Assembly (NCBI RefSeq): GCF_006874465.1
Contig: NZ_VIRL01000016.1
Location: forward strand, 124,001 to 188,000
DNA from: Microbispora bryophytorum
Lineage (GTDB): Bacteria > Actinomycetota > Actinomycetes > Streptosporangiales > Streptosporangiaceae
DNA length: 64,000 bases
Reading direction: 5' to 3'
Shown here: piece after piece, positions 52,484 to 60,015 of the stretch
Numbering within the stretch: position 1 is the first letter of the stretch
Layout of the letters: the number at the start of each line of letters is the position of its first letter
Position numbers and translations under genes: made by a program
Notes under the pieces: model-generated
The model's input: only the letters and a program-made list of their open reading frames with translations
The model's database searches: none
What the model was told of the DNA's origin: nothing

Positions 52484-52507
52484 GTAACCACTATAAAGGG
52501 TTACATG
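52481..52507. promoter_or_regulatory. Bidirectional leaderless promoter inside a 27-bp palindrome
   Basis: CATGTAACC and GGTTACATG flank ACTATAAAG. The outer CAT and ATG are the start codons of the two divergent genes. Plus-strand TATAAA (52492-52497) ends 7 nt before the rightward ATG; minus-strand TATAGT (52495-52490) ends 6 nt before the leftward ATG. The two -10 boxes overlap on a shared TATA. Confidence 0.65.
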
Positions 52508-52948
52508 ACTCTCGAATGGAAGCTCGTCGTCGACTGCGCCGACCCGCACGCGCAGGCCGCGTTCTGGGCGCAGGCCCTCGGATACGAGGTGGAGGACAAC
52601 AGCGCGCTGGTCGGCCGGCTCCTGGCCGCCGGCGTCGTGGGAGAGGAGGCGGTGACCCCCGACCACGCGGCCTTCCGGACGCTGCGGGCGGTACGGCACC
52701 CGGACGACCCGGTCGATCCGGACAGCGGCACCGGGCTCGGCCGCCGGATCCTCTTCCAGGCGGTCCCCGAGCCGAAGGCGGGCAAGAACCGCCTGCACAT
52801 CGACCTGCACGCGGGCCCCGAGCGCAGGGACGCCGAGGTGGACCGGCTCACGGCGCTCGGCGCCACCGTACTGCAGGTCGTCAGGGAGCCTGGGAGCCAC
52901 CACGTGACCATGGCCGACCCCGAGGGCAACGAGTTCGACGTGCAGTGA
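52505..52948 (+). CDS. VOC-family (glyoxalase-like) protein
   Basis: 147 residues. Glyoxalase-like repeats: LEWKLVVDCADPHAQAAFWAQALGYEVE and RLHIDLHAGPERRDAEVDRLTALGATVLQ, then HHVTMADPEGNEFDVQ. This is the DUF-type VOC subgroup of actinomycetes, in which a dimeric barrel binds a small ligand or metal. Substrate unknown. It shares its promoter region with the divergent CGNR regulator, which may control it. Confidence 0.85.
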   Translation: MTLEWKLVVDCADPHAQAAFWAQALGYEVEDNSALVGRLLAAGVVGEEAVTPDHAAFRTLRAVRHPDDPVDPDSGTGLGRRILFQAVPEPKAGKNRLHIDLHAGPERRDAEVDRLTALGATVLQVVREPGSHHVTMADPEGNEFDVQ

Positions 52949-52952
52949 GCCC

Positions 52953-53558
52953 CTACAGCCAGCCGTTGTGGCGAGCCAGGCGGGCGGCCTCGATCCGGTT
53001 CCTGGTGCCGGTCTTGCCGATGGCCGACGACAGGTAGTTGCGCACGGTGCTCTCCGACAGGTGGAGACGGGCCGAGATGTCGGAGATCGTGGAGCCGTCG
53101 ACCGCCGCGGCGAGGACGTCCCGCTCCCGGTCGGTCAGCGGGCTCGGGCCGGTGCTGAGCGCGGCCGCCGCGAGCGCGGGGTCGATGACCCGCTCGCCGC
53201 GCAGCACGCGGCGGACGGCGTCGGCGAGATCCTCCACCGGGCCGTCCTTGACCAGGAACCCGCGCGCCCCGGCTTCCATGGCCCGGCGCAGGTAGCCGGG
53301 CCGCCCGAACGTCGTGAGGATGAGCACGGCGCAGCCGGGCAGGCGCTCACGCAGGTCGGCGGCGCTGTCCAGCCCGCCGCGGCCCGGCATCTCGATGTCG
53401 AGCAGGGCCACGTCGGGCCGGGTGCGCAGGGCGGTGTCCACCACCTCGTCGCCGTGGCCGACCTGGGCGACGACCTCGATGTCCTCCTCCAGGCCGAGGA
53501 GCAGGGCCAGCGCGCCGCGCATCATGCCCTGGTCCTCGGCCAGCAGCACCTTGATCAC
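52953..53558 (-). CDS. Response regulator, DesR/NarL type
   Basis: 201 residues. Receiver: KVLLAEDQGMMRGALALLLGLE, the phospho-Asp in DVALLDIEMPGRGG, VLILTTFGRPGYLRRAMEAGARGFLVKDGP. LuxR domain: LTDRERDVLAAAVDGSTISDISARLHLSESTVRNYLSSAIGKTGTRNR. Its start overlaps the kinase stop by 4 bp. Fourth gene of the ABC transporter-kinase operon. The 26-bp palindrome at 56375-56400 upstream of the operon is its likely binding site. Confidence 0.92.
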   Translation of the reverse strand: MIKVLLAEDQGMMRGALALLLGLEEDIEVVAQVGHGDEVVDTALRTRPDVALLDIEMPGRGGLDSAADLRERLPGCAVLILTTFGRPGYLRRAMEAGARGFLVKDGPVEDLADAVRRVLRGERVIDPALAAAALSTGPSPLTDRERDVLAAAVDGSTISDISARLHLSESTVRNYLSSAIGKTGTRNRIEAARLARHNGWL

Positions 53559-54679
53559 TGACCGTCCTCCTCCGCGTACGGCACGGCCACCCGGAGCAGG
53601 AAGCCGCCGTCGGCCGGCGCCGTGGTCTCGACGGTGCCGGCGACGGCCTTCACCCGCTCACGCAGGCCGATCAGCCCGTTGCCGTGCCCGTGGGCCTTCT
53701 GCGGCGGGCCGTCGTCGCGGATCTCCAGCACCAGGACCCCGCCGTCGTCGCGCAGGCCGATCTCGCACGCCGACGCGCGGCTGTGCCGTACGACGTTGGT
53801 CACGCCCTCGCGCACGGCCCAGCCGAGCAGGGCGTCGGCCTCGGGACCGGGCCGTACGGAGGAGATGCGGACGGTCGCCTCGATACCGGCGTCCGCGAGC
53901 ACGGCGCGGGCGGAGTCGAGTTCGGCGGCCAGGCCCCTGCCCCGGTAACCGGTGACGGCGGCCCGCACCTCGGTCAGCGCCTGCCGCCCGATCTGCTCGA
54001 TGTCGGCCGCCTGTCCGGCCGACGCGTCCGCGTCCACCCGGGCCAGCCGGCGCACGGCCTCGGCCTTGACGACCATGATCGAAAGGGTGTGTCCGAGCAG
54101 GTCGTGCAGGTCGCGGGAGAAGCGCAGCCGCTCCTCGGCCACCGCGGCGCGGGCCAGCTCCTCGCGGGTGGCCTTGAGCTCGTGGATGGCCTCCCACAGC
54201 CGGATGATGATCGCTGGGATCAGGCCCGCGGTGAACGTGCCCCAGATCATGGAGAGCACACCGGTGAGGTCGGCGTCGGCCCGTACGGCCACGACCAGAG
54301 CGGCGGCGCACTCGGTGAGCAGCACCACCGGCAGGATCTTGCCGCGCACGGTGGTCCCGGTGGCGACGGCCAGCATCATGATCAGGTAGAGCCAGTTGCC
54401 CTCGAACCCGGCGGCGGACGCCAGGACCACCACCGCGAGCAGCCCCAGCAGCGGCAGCGCACGCCGCCGGTCCGTGAAGGCGAAGTGCGTGGCGGCCACG
54501 TACAGCCCGGCGGCGGCCAGCGCGGCCGGCCATGCCAGCCAGAGGGGATGGGACCGGCCGTGTGCGATGTCCCACACGGGTGCCGCCGTCACGGCCACCC
54601 ACATGTACATGCCCTTGGCGTCGGGGCCGCGCTCGCCCTCGCGCAGCGGGTCGAGCCAGGTGTCGCGTTCTGTCGTCAT
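53555..54679 (-). CDS. Sensor histidine kinase, DesK type
   Basis: 374 residues. About five membrane spans in residues 25-165 (MYMWVAVTAAPVWDIAHG; LWLAWPAALAAAGLYVAATHFAF; LPLLGLLAVVVLASAAG; LTGVLSMIWGTFTAGLIPAIII). The DesK-like box is EERLRFSRDLHDLLGHTLSIMVVKAEAVRRL and the HATPase part has WAVREGVTNVVRHSRAS and GNGLIGLRERV. Such kinases sense membrane state or membrane-active compounds. The start at 54679 is the best of several; no Shine-Dalgarno is seen, but TAATGT lies 10 nt upstream. Confidence 0.9.
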   Translation of the reverse strand: MTTERDTWLDPLREGERGPDAKGMYMWVAVTAAPVWDIAHGRSHPLWLAWPAALAAAGLYVAATHFAFTDRRRALPLLGLLAVVVLASAAGFEGNWLYLIMMLAVATGTTVRGKILPVVLLTECAAALVVAVRADADLTGVLSMIWGTFTAGLIPAIIIRLWEAIHELKATREELARAAVAEERLRFSRDLHDLLGHTLSIMVVKAEAVRRLARVDADASAGQAADIEQIGRQALTEVRAAVTGYRGRGLAAELDSARAVLADAGIEATVRISSVRPGPEADALLGWAVREGVTNVVRHSRASACEIGLRDDGGVLVLEIRDDGPPQKAHGHGNGLIGLRERVKAVAGTVETTAPADGGFLLRVAVPYAEEDGQ

Positions 54680-54699
54680 CGGCAACGTCACATTAGCGG

Positions 54700-55425
54700 T
54701 CAGGCCCGGCGACCGGCGCGGCGGTAGCCGTACACCGCGTAGACGCCGAAGACGAGCAGCCAGGCCGACAGGAGGACGACCTGACGGAGGCTGGGGACGT
54801 CGCCGAAGGCGATCCGCCAGGACAGGCCCGCGTAGCTGTTCGACGGGGTCCACTCGGCGATCGCCCGCAGCCAGGACGGGAAGTTCTCGACCGGCACCCA
54901 CAGGCCGCCGAGGATCGACAGCGTCAGCATGGTCGCGATGTTGGCCATCGCCGCCGACTGACCCGACAGGCGGTAGCCGTTGCCGAGACCGAGCAGGGAG
55001 AAGGGCACGGTGCCCGCCCACAGGAGCGCGACGATCGCCAGCCACCGCTGCGGGGGGAGCGTGACGTGGTTGACCAGCACGCCGGCCAGCAGCACCGCCG
55101 CGATGCTCGGCACTACGGCGACCGCTCCGGTGACGACCTTCCCGGCCACGACCTGGGCGGGGGTCAGCGGGGTGAGCCGCAACTGGCGCAGCCATCCCGC
55201 CGCGCGGTCCTCGGCGATGCCGCTGCCGTTGTTGAACGCGCCGCCGAGCGCGCCGTACGCCGCCATGCTCACCATCGTGTAGATCGCGGCGTCGTGCCGG
55301 TCGCCGGGGGCCAGGCCGAGGTTGGTGAAGACGAGGTACATGACGACCGGCATCACGATCGCGAAGATCACATAGCCGCCGTCACGCATGGACCTGGTCA
55401 GTTCGAGCCGTACGTATCCCCACAT
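54700..55425 (-). CDS. ABC-2 type transporter permease
   Basis: 241 residues with six spans, including YVIFAIVMPVVMYLVFTNLGL, VVPSIAAVLLAGVLV, WLAIVALLWAGTVPFSLLGLGNGY and ATMLTLSILGGLWVPVENFP. Pattern of drug or lipid exporters of the ABC-2 class. The ATG shares one base with the stop of the ATP-binding gene (TGATG), so the two are tightly coupled. The kinase gene follows 20 bp later. Confidence 0.92.
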   Translation of the reverse strand: MWGYVRLELTRSMRDGGYVIFAIVMPVVMYLVFTNLGLAPGDRHDAAIYTMVSMAAYGALGGAFNNGSGIAEDRAAGWLRQLRLTPLTPAQVVAGKVVTGAVAVVPSIAAVLLAGVLVNHVTLPPQRWLAIVALLWAGTVPFSLLGLGNGYRLSGQSAAMANIATMLTLSILGGLWVPVENFPSWLRAIAEWTPSNSYAGLSWRIAFGDVPSLRQVVLLSAWLLVFGVYAVYGYRRAGRRA

Positions 55426-56321
55426 CACGCGTTCTCCTTCGCCGTGAGGGCCACGAAGGCGTCCTCCAGGCCGGCCGGGACGACCTCCAGGTCGCGGACG
55501 GCGCCCGCGCGGGCGAGGGCCATGACGGTGGCGTCGGAGTCGCCGCTGCGCAAGTGGACCCGGCCGCCCCTGATCTCCATGTGGCGCACGCCCGGCAGGG
55601 TCGCGAGCCAGGCGGACTCGCCGTCGGCGGTCACGCTCACCGTGGTCAGCGCCGCCGCCCGCTTGACCTCCGCGCTGGTGCCGTCGGCGATCACCCGGCC
55701 GTGGCCGAGCACGACGACGCGGTCGGCGTGCTCGTCGGCCTCGTCCAGATAGTGGGTGCTGAACAGGATGGTCATGCCCTGGCCGGCCAGCCCGCGCATG
55801 CCGCTCCAGAACTCGCGCCGGGCCGTCACGTCGAGCGCGGCGGTGGGCTCGTCGAGGACGATCAGGTCGGGGTCGCCGCACACCGCCATCGCGAACCGCA
55901 CGCGCTGCGCCTGCCCGCCGGACAACCGGTCCACCCGGCGGTCGCGCAGGTCTTCGATCCGGGCGAGCGCGAGCACCCGGTCGAGGGGGAGGGGAGCGGC
56001 GTACGTCCCGGACACGAAGGTCAGCAACTCGCGGACCGTGACGCGGGGGATCAGGCCGCCCTCCTGCGGCATCGCGCCCGCCAGGCCCTGCCGTACGGCC
56101 TGCTCCGGGTCGAGGCCGAACAGCGCGGCCCGCCCGGAGTCGGGCGGCAGCAGTCCGAGCAGCAGCGCGATGGTGGTCGACTTGCCCGCGCCGTTGGGGC
56201 CGAGGAGAGCGACCGTCTGACCGCGGGGGATGGCGAGCGTGAGCCCGTCCACGGCCCGTACGGGGCCGAAGCGTTTGGTCGCCGAGGTCAGGGAGACGGC
56301 GTCGGCGGTTTTCGTGGTCAT
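55425..56321 (-). CDS. ABC transporter ATP-binding protein
   Basis: 298 residues. Walker A LLGPNGAGKSTTIALLLG, signature RLSGGQAQRVRFAMAVCGDPDLIVLDEPTAAL (LSGGQ and Walker B), H-loop FSTHYLDEADEHADRV. The C-terminal part resembles DUF4162 domains of drug exporters. First gene of a four-gene operon with permease, kinase and regulator, the layout of LnrJK/DesKR-controlled exporters for membrane-active antibiotics. ATG at 56321 has TACCGT 7 nt upstream. Confidence 0.94.
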   Translation of the reverse strand: MTTKTADAVSLTSATKRFGPVRAVDGLTLAIPRGQTVALLGPNGAGKSTTIALLLGLLPPDSGRAALFGLDPEQAVRQGLAGAMPQEGGLIPRVTVRELLTFVSGTYAAPLPLDRVLALARIEDLRDRRVDRLSGGQAQRVRFAMAVCGDPDLIVLDEPTAALDVTARREFWSGMRGLAGQGMTILFSTHYLDEADEHADRVVVLGHGRVIADGTSAEVKRAAALTTVSVTADGESAWLATLPGVRHMEIRGGRVHLRSGDSDATVMALARAGAVRDLEVVPAGLEDAFVALTAKENA

Positions 56322-56328
56322 GGGGACG

Positions 56329-56334
56329 ACGGTA
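56329..56334 (-). promoter_or_regulatory. -10 box of the ABC exporter operon (leaderless)
   Basis: Minus-strand TACCGT ends 7 nt before the ATG at 56321. The centre of the 26-bp palindrome lies about 65 bp upstream of this start point, a typical activator position. Confidence 0.45.
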
Positions 56335-56374
56335 GGCAGGCGACGCCGGCCCAGGTAGAGAGATCGATACGGCC

Positions 56375-56400
56375 CTGGGCGGGACAAATGTCCCGCCCAG
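56375..56400. promoter_or_regulatory. 26-bp perfect operator palindrome
   Basis: CTGGGCGGGACA (56375-56386) and TGTCCCGCCCAG (56389-56400) around AA. The inner GGGACA-AA-TGTCCC core is typical of sites for NarL/LiaR-type regulators. Probably bound by the response regulator of the same operon. Confidence 0.8.
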
Positions 56401-56404
56401 AGAA

Positions 56405-56419
56405 TCTACAATGTAAAGG
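56405..56419. promoter_or_regulatory. Motif TCTAC-AAT-GTAAAGG
   Basis: Third occurrence of the TAC-N3-GTAAAGG core. It lies in the gap between the ABC operon promoter and the end of the hydrolase gene. Confidence 0.4.
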
Positions 56420-56429
56420 CGTCGGCTTG

Positions 56430-57164
56430 TTACACCATTTCGGAAAGGAGTACGGCCAGGTCGCCGGGACGGGAGAACATCGGCCAGTGACCGGTGGGCA
56501 GCTCACGCAATTCCCACTCCGGCCCGGCCAGCGGTGCGAACGCCGGGTGTCCGGTCGCGATCAGCTCCTTGACCTGCGTCAAAGGGAACGAGCAGCTAAC
56601 CAGGGTCTTCGGCAACGCGGCGAACGCGGCGGCGGCGTCTCCCAGGGCGAGGGGCTGCGTGATCGTGCCGAGCGGCTGGCCGGTGGCCCGGGAGGCCATC
56701 AGCGCACGCTCGGGCTCGCCCAGCCCCTCCAGGCTCGAACCCGACTCCTGCAGTTCGTCCCACGAGGGCATGGGGTAGCGCCAGCCGTCCACGACGCGCT
56801 TGTCGACGAACTCGCGCCCGGTGAGGTCGATCTGGGCCATGCCGTCCGGCACCGGGCCGCTCTCGACGTACACGACCCGGCTCACACGGCCGGCCGCGCG
56901 GGCGGCGGCTCCGGTGACCGCGGCGGCGCTCCCGCTGTGGCCGACGAGCACCACGTCGTTCAGGTCCTCGGCCTCGACGAGGCCGGTGATGTCGCGGATG
57001 TGGGTGTCGAGGTCGAGATCGGGGGAGGCGAGGTGGGCGCGGTCCGCGAGGCCGGTGAGGGTCAGGGGGTGGACCTCGTGCCCCATGCCGCGAAGGGCGG
57101 CGGTCACGTCCCGCCATGCCCATGCGCCCAGCCAGAAACCCGGAACGAGTACGTATGTCGTCAT
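56430..57164 (-). CDS. Alpha/beta hydrolase (RsbQ/HNL-like)
   Basis: 244 residues. MTTYVLVPGFWLGAWAWRDVTAAL (oxyanion HG-x replaced by PGFW), nucleophile elbow VVLVGHSGSAAAVTG, acid in the region after VVDGWRYPMPSWDE, His in PTGHWPMFSRPGDLAVLL. The typical WxWxxV and GHWP motifs fit the family of hydroxynitrile lyase-like and esterase enzymes from actinomycetes. Substrate unknown. Divergent from the WYL regulator with a shared palindrome, so likely its target. Confidence 0.88.
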   Translation of the reverse strand: MTTYVLVPGFWLGAWAWRDVTAALRGMGHEVHPLTLTGLADRAHLASPDLDLDTHIRDITGLVEAEDLNDVVLVGHSGSAAAVTGAAARAAGRVSRVVYVESGPVPDGMAQIDLTGREFVDKRVVDGWRYPMPSWDELQESGSSLEGLGEPERALMASRATGQPLGTITQPLALGDAAAAFAALPKTLVSCSFPLTQVKELIATGHPAFAPLAGPEWELRELPTGHWPMFSRPGDLAVLLSEMV

Positions 57165-57170
57165 GTTTCG

Positions 57171-57176
57171 ACGCTA
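57171..57176 (-). promoter_or_regulatory. -10 box of a probable leaderless promoter
   Basis: Minus-strand TAGCGT ends 6 nt before the hydrolase ATG at 57164. Confidence 0.4.
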
Positions 57177-57183
57177 GAGCCGA

Positions 57184-57206
57184 ATCAGGGCAGAATCGGT
57201 CCTGAT
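57184..57206. promoter_or_regulatory. Operator-like inverted repeat before the WYL gene
   Basis: ATCAGG (57184-57189) and CCTGAT (57201-57206) with an 11-bp spacer, ending directly at the ATG of the WYL regulator. Candidate site for that regulator in the 42-bp divergent gap. Confidence 0.55.
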
Positions 57207-58196
57207 ATGTCGACCAATCGCGTTCTCGCCTTCCTGGAGCTGCTGCAGGCCAGGCCCGGGCTCACCGGTCCGGAGCTGGCCGAGCGCCTGGAGGTGGACG
57301 TGCGGAGCGTGCGCCGCTACGTGCGCAGGCTGGAGGACCTCGGCATTCCGGTGCAGGCCGAGCGGGGACGCTACGGCGGCTACCGGCTGATGCCGGGTTA
57401 CCGGCTGCCGCCGCTCATGCTCACCGGCGACGAGGCCACCGCCGTGGTGCTCGGGCTGCTCGCGGGCCGCCGCGCGGGCCTGACGGTGGGCGAGGGGGCG
57501 GCGGAGAGCGCGCTCGCGAAGATCCAACGGGTGCTGCCCGGCACCCTGCGCGACCGGATCGGCGCCGTCGAGGACATGGTCGGGCTGACCACCCGCTCCG
57601 CCGCGACCTCCCGGCCGAGCGGCGCCACGTTGCTGACGCTGGCCGACGCGGCCCGGCGTCGTCTCCGCGTACGGCTGGCCTATCGGTCCTACCGGGGACA
57701 GGACAGCGAGCGGACGGTCGATCCCTACGGGCTGGTGTTCCACTCGGGCCGCTGGTATCTGACCGGCCATGACCACCGCAGGGGCGAGGTGCGGACGTTC
57801 CGGCTCGACCGGATCGGCCGGGCGGAGACGACGGAGGAGGAGTTTCCCGCCCCGGGGGAGTTCGACGCGGTCGCCCACGTCATGGAGTCGCTGGCCTCCG
57901 TACCGTACCGGTACGAGGTCGAGGTGGTGCTGGCCACGACGATGGAGGAGGCCCGGCGGCGGATCCCGCCGACGGTGGCCGCGCTCGCCCCGGTTGACGG
58001 GAGCGCGGTGAACGGCGGCGCGGTTGACGGCGGCGTACGGATGACCGGCCGCGCGGAACGGCTGGACGGCATGGCGCAGGTGCTGGCGGGCCTCGGCGTG
58101 CCGTTCACCGTGGTCGGCCCGCCCGAACTGCGCGAGGAGGTCCGGGCGCTCGCCCGTCGTCTGGAGGAGTGGACCGGTCAGGCCCCGAGGTGCTGA
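57207..58196 (+). CDS. HTH-11/WYL-domain transcriptional regulator (YafY family)
   Basis: 329 residues. The N-terminal HTH-11 is NRVLAFLELLQARPGLTGPELAERLEVDVRSVRRYVRRLEDLGIPVQAERGRYGGYRL. The WYL domain carries RTVDPYGLVFHSGRWYLTGHDHRRGEVRTFRLDRI, and the WCX tail follows (YEVEVVL; RLDGMAQVLAGLGVPFTVVGPPELREEVRALA). WYL proteins sense nucleic-acid or nucleotide ligands in several defence and DNA-damage systems, but here the divergent hydrolase is the only evident target. Its last 19 bp overlap the convergent XRE gene. Confidence 0.93.
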   Translation: MSTNRVLAFLELLQARPGLTGPELAERLEVDVRSVRRYVRRLEDLGIPVQAERGRYGGYRLMPGYRLPPLMLTGDEATAVVLGLLAGRRAGLTVGEGAAESALAKIQRVLPGTLRDRIGAVEDMVGLTTRSAATSRPSGATLLTLADAARRRLRVRLAYRSYRGQDSERTVDPYGLVFHSGRWYLTGHDHRRGEVRTFRLDRIGRAETTEEEFPAPGEFDAVAHVMESLASVPYRYEVEVVLATTMEEARRRIPPTVAALAPVDGSAVNGGAVDGGVRMTGRAERLDGMAQVLAGLGVPFTVVGPPELREEVRALARRLEEWTGQAPRC

Positions 58197-59017
58197 CTGC
58201 CGATGACGGCGAGCAGGCGCAGCTTGTCGTGGCTCTCGGTGCCCGGCGTGGCCGTGTAGACGAGCAGCGCCTGCGACTGGTCGGGATCGAGCAGCGTCTG
58301 GCACTGCAGTTCCAGCACGCCGAGTTGGGAGTGCACGAGGCGCTTGTCGGCCGGGTGCCCCAGGCCGACCTCGTGCCTGTCCCAGAGCGCGGCGAACTCG
58401 GGGCTGCGGCCGAGGAGGTCGCGGGTGAGGGCGGCGGCGCGCGACCGGGGCCCCTCGCGCGTGGCGGCCTCGCGCAGCAGGGAGGTGAACACCCGTCCGT
58501 ACAGCGGATGGTCGTCCTCCAGGTAGAGGCGTCGCTCGGCCGGGTCGGTGAACCACCGGTAGAAGACGCTGCGCTCCATGCCGCTGAAGCCGGTCTGGTC
58601 GCCGAACAGGGCGACGGCGGCCGGGGTCTGCCGGAGCGTCTCGCCGAGTGCCGTGGTGACCAGGGCGGGTGTGTCGCAGAGCCGGTCGAGCACGCGCATG
58701 ATCCCCGGGTTCACGTGGTCGCTCCGCAGCGCGCGTTGCGGTGCGCTGTGGCCGGCGAGAAGGAAGAGGTGGTCACGCTCGGCGAGGGTGAGGCGCAGGC
58801 CACGGGCGATCGCGGAGAGCATCTGGTCCGACGGCTGCGGTCCTCTCTGGCGTTCCAGACGGCTGTAGTAGTCGCTGGACATGCCGCAGAGGGCGGCCAC
58901 CTCCTCGCGGCGGAGTCCGCTGGTGCGCCGGCGCGGCCCGCGGACCATCCCGACGTCCTCGGGCTGCAGGGCCTCCCTGCGCCTGCGCAGGAAATCCGCC
59001 AGTCCCTCGCGGTCCAC
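58178..59017 (-). CDS. XRE-family regulator with MmyB-type ligand-binding domain (second copy)
   Basis: 279 residues. HTH: EGLADFLRRRREALQPEDVGMVRGPRRRTSGLRREEVAALCGMSSDYYSRLERQRGPQPS. MmyB-like part: MRVLDRLCDTPALVTTALGETLRQTPAAVALFG, ERSVFYRWFTDPAERRLYLEDDH and FAALWDRHEVGLGHPADKRLVHSQLGVLELQCQTLLD. Closely similar in plan to the protein at 48925-49782. Divergent from an SDR gene at 59254, its likely target. Confidence 0.92.
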   Translation of the reverse strand: MDREGLADFLRRRREALQPEDVGMVRGPRRRTSGLRREEVAALCGMSSDYYSRLERQRGPQPSDQMLSAIARGLRLTLAERDHLFLLAGHSAPQRALRSDHVNPGIMRVLDRLCDTPALVTTALGETLRQTPAAVALFGDQTGFSGMERSVFYRWFTDPAERRLYLEDDHPLYGRVFTSLLREAATREGPRSRAAALTRDLLGRSPEFAALWDRHEVGLGHPADKRLVHSQLGVLELQCQTLLDPDQSQALLVYTATPGTESHDKLRLLAVIGSQHLGA

Positions 59018-59253
59018 CCTCGGCCTCCTCGCCTTCTCCCGTCCCCGCTCATCCTGTCGCGCCGGTCACGGCGTATCCACGGCCTGCCGATCCCCGGATA
59101 AGGAGGCCCCGGCTGCGCGAGCCCCGATTGCGTGGGCCGTGGCTGCGTGAACCGTGGACATGTGGGCCGTGGCAGCCCGGCGCGCGACGCGGTCAACTGG
59201 GCGTGACAGCCCCCGCCAGGGGGCCGTGTCCCCTATGACCAGGAGCTTCCATC

Positions 59254-60015
59254 ATGACCTCTCAGCGAGTCGCCCTCATCACCGGCGGCAACCGGGGCCT
59301 CGGACGTGCCACGGCACTCGCCCTCGCCGAGCGCGGCGTCGACGTCGTCGTCACCTATCGGGCCGGCAAGGACCAGGCCGAGGACGTCGTCGAGTCCGTG
59401 ACCGGGCTCGGACGTACCGCGGTGGCGCTGTCGCTGGACACCGCGGTGGTGGCGGGGTTCGACGACTTCACGGACGAGTTGCGCCGCACCCTGCGCGAGC
59501 GGTGGCACCGGGACGATTTCGACTACCTTGTCAACAACGCCGGCATCGCGGTCACCGCGGCGTTCGCCGACACGACCGAGAGCGAGTTCGACGCACTGAT
59601 CGACGTGCATCTCAAGGGCGTGTTCTTCCTCACGCAGAAGCTGCTGCCCCTCATCGCGGACGGCGGCCGGATCGTCAACCTCTCGACCGGGCTGACCAGG
59701 TTCACGATCGCGGGGCAGGCGGCGTACGCGTCGGTGAAGGGCGCGGTGGAGGTGCTGACGCGATACCTCGCCAAGGAGCTCGGGCCGCGAGGCATCACGG
59801 TCAACACCGTCGCCCCCGGCCCGGTCGCCACCGACTTCGCGGGCGGCGTCACACGGGACGACGAGGGGTTCCGCGCCATGCTCGCGTCGCAGACCGCGCT
59901 GGGACGGGTAGGGGAACCCGCCGATGTCGGGGGCGCGATCGGCGCCCTGCTCGCCGACGGCAGCGGCTGGATCACCGGTCAGCGCGTCGAGGTCTCCGGC
60001 GGCATCTTCATGTGA
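59254..60015 (+). CDS. SDR-family NAD(P)-dependent oxidoreductase
   Basis: 253 residues. TGGNRGLGRATALALAERG cofactor motif, LVNNAGIAV, catalytic Ser in NLSTGLTRF, and YASVKGAVEV (Y-x-x-x-K). The C-terminal SGWITGQRVEVSGGIFM is typical of classical SDRs of the FabG-like group. Divergent from the second MmyB-type regulator. A ribosome site GGAGC lies about 8 bp before the ATG. Its end overlaps the convergent glycosyltransferase by 37 bp. Confidence 0.92.
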   Translation: MTSQRVALITGGNRGLGRATALALAERGVDVVVTYRAGKDQAEDVVESVTGLGRTAVALSLDTAVVAGFDDFTDELRRTLRERWHRDDFDYLVNNAGIAVTAAFADTTESEFDALIDVHLKGVFFLTQKLLPLIADGGRIVNLSTGLTRFTIAGQAAYASVKGAVEVLTRYLAKELGPRGITVNTVAPGPVATDFAGGVTRDDEGFRAMLASQTALGRVGEPADVGGAIGALLADGSGWITGQRVEVSGGIFM

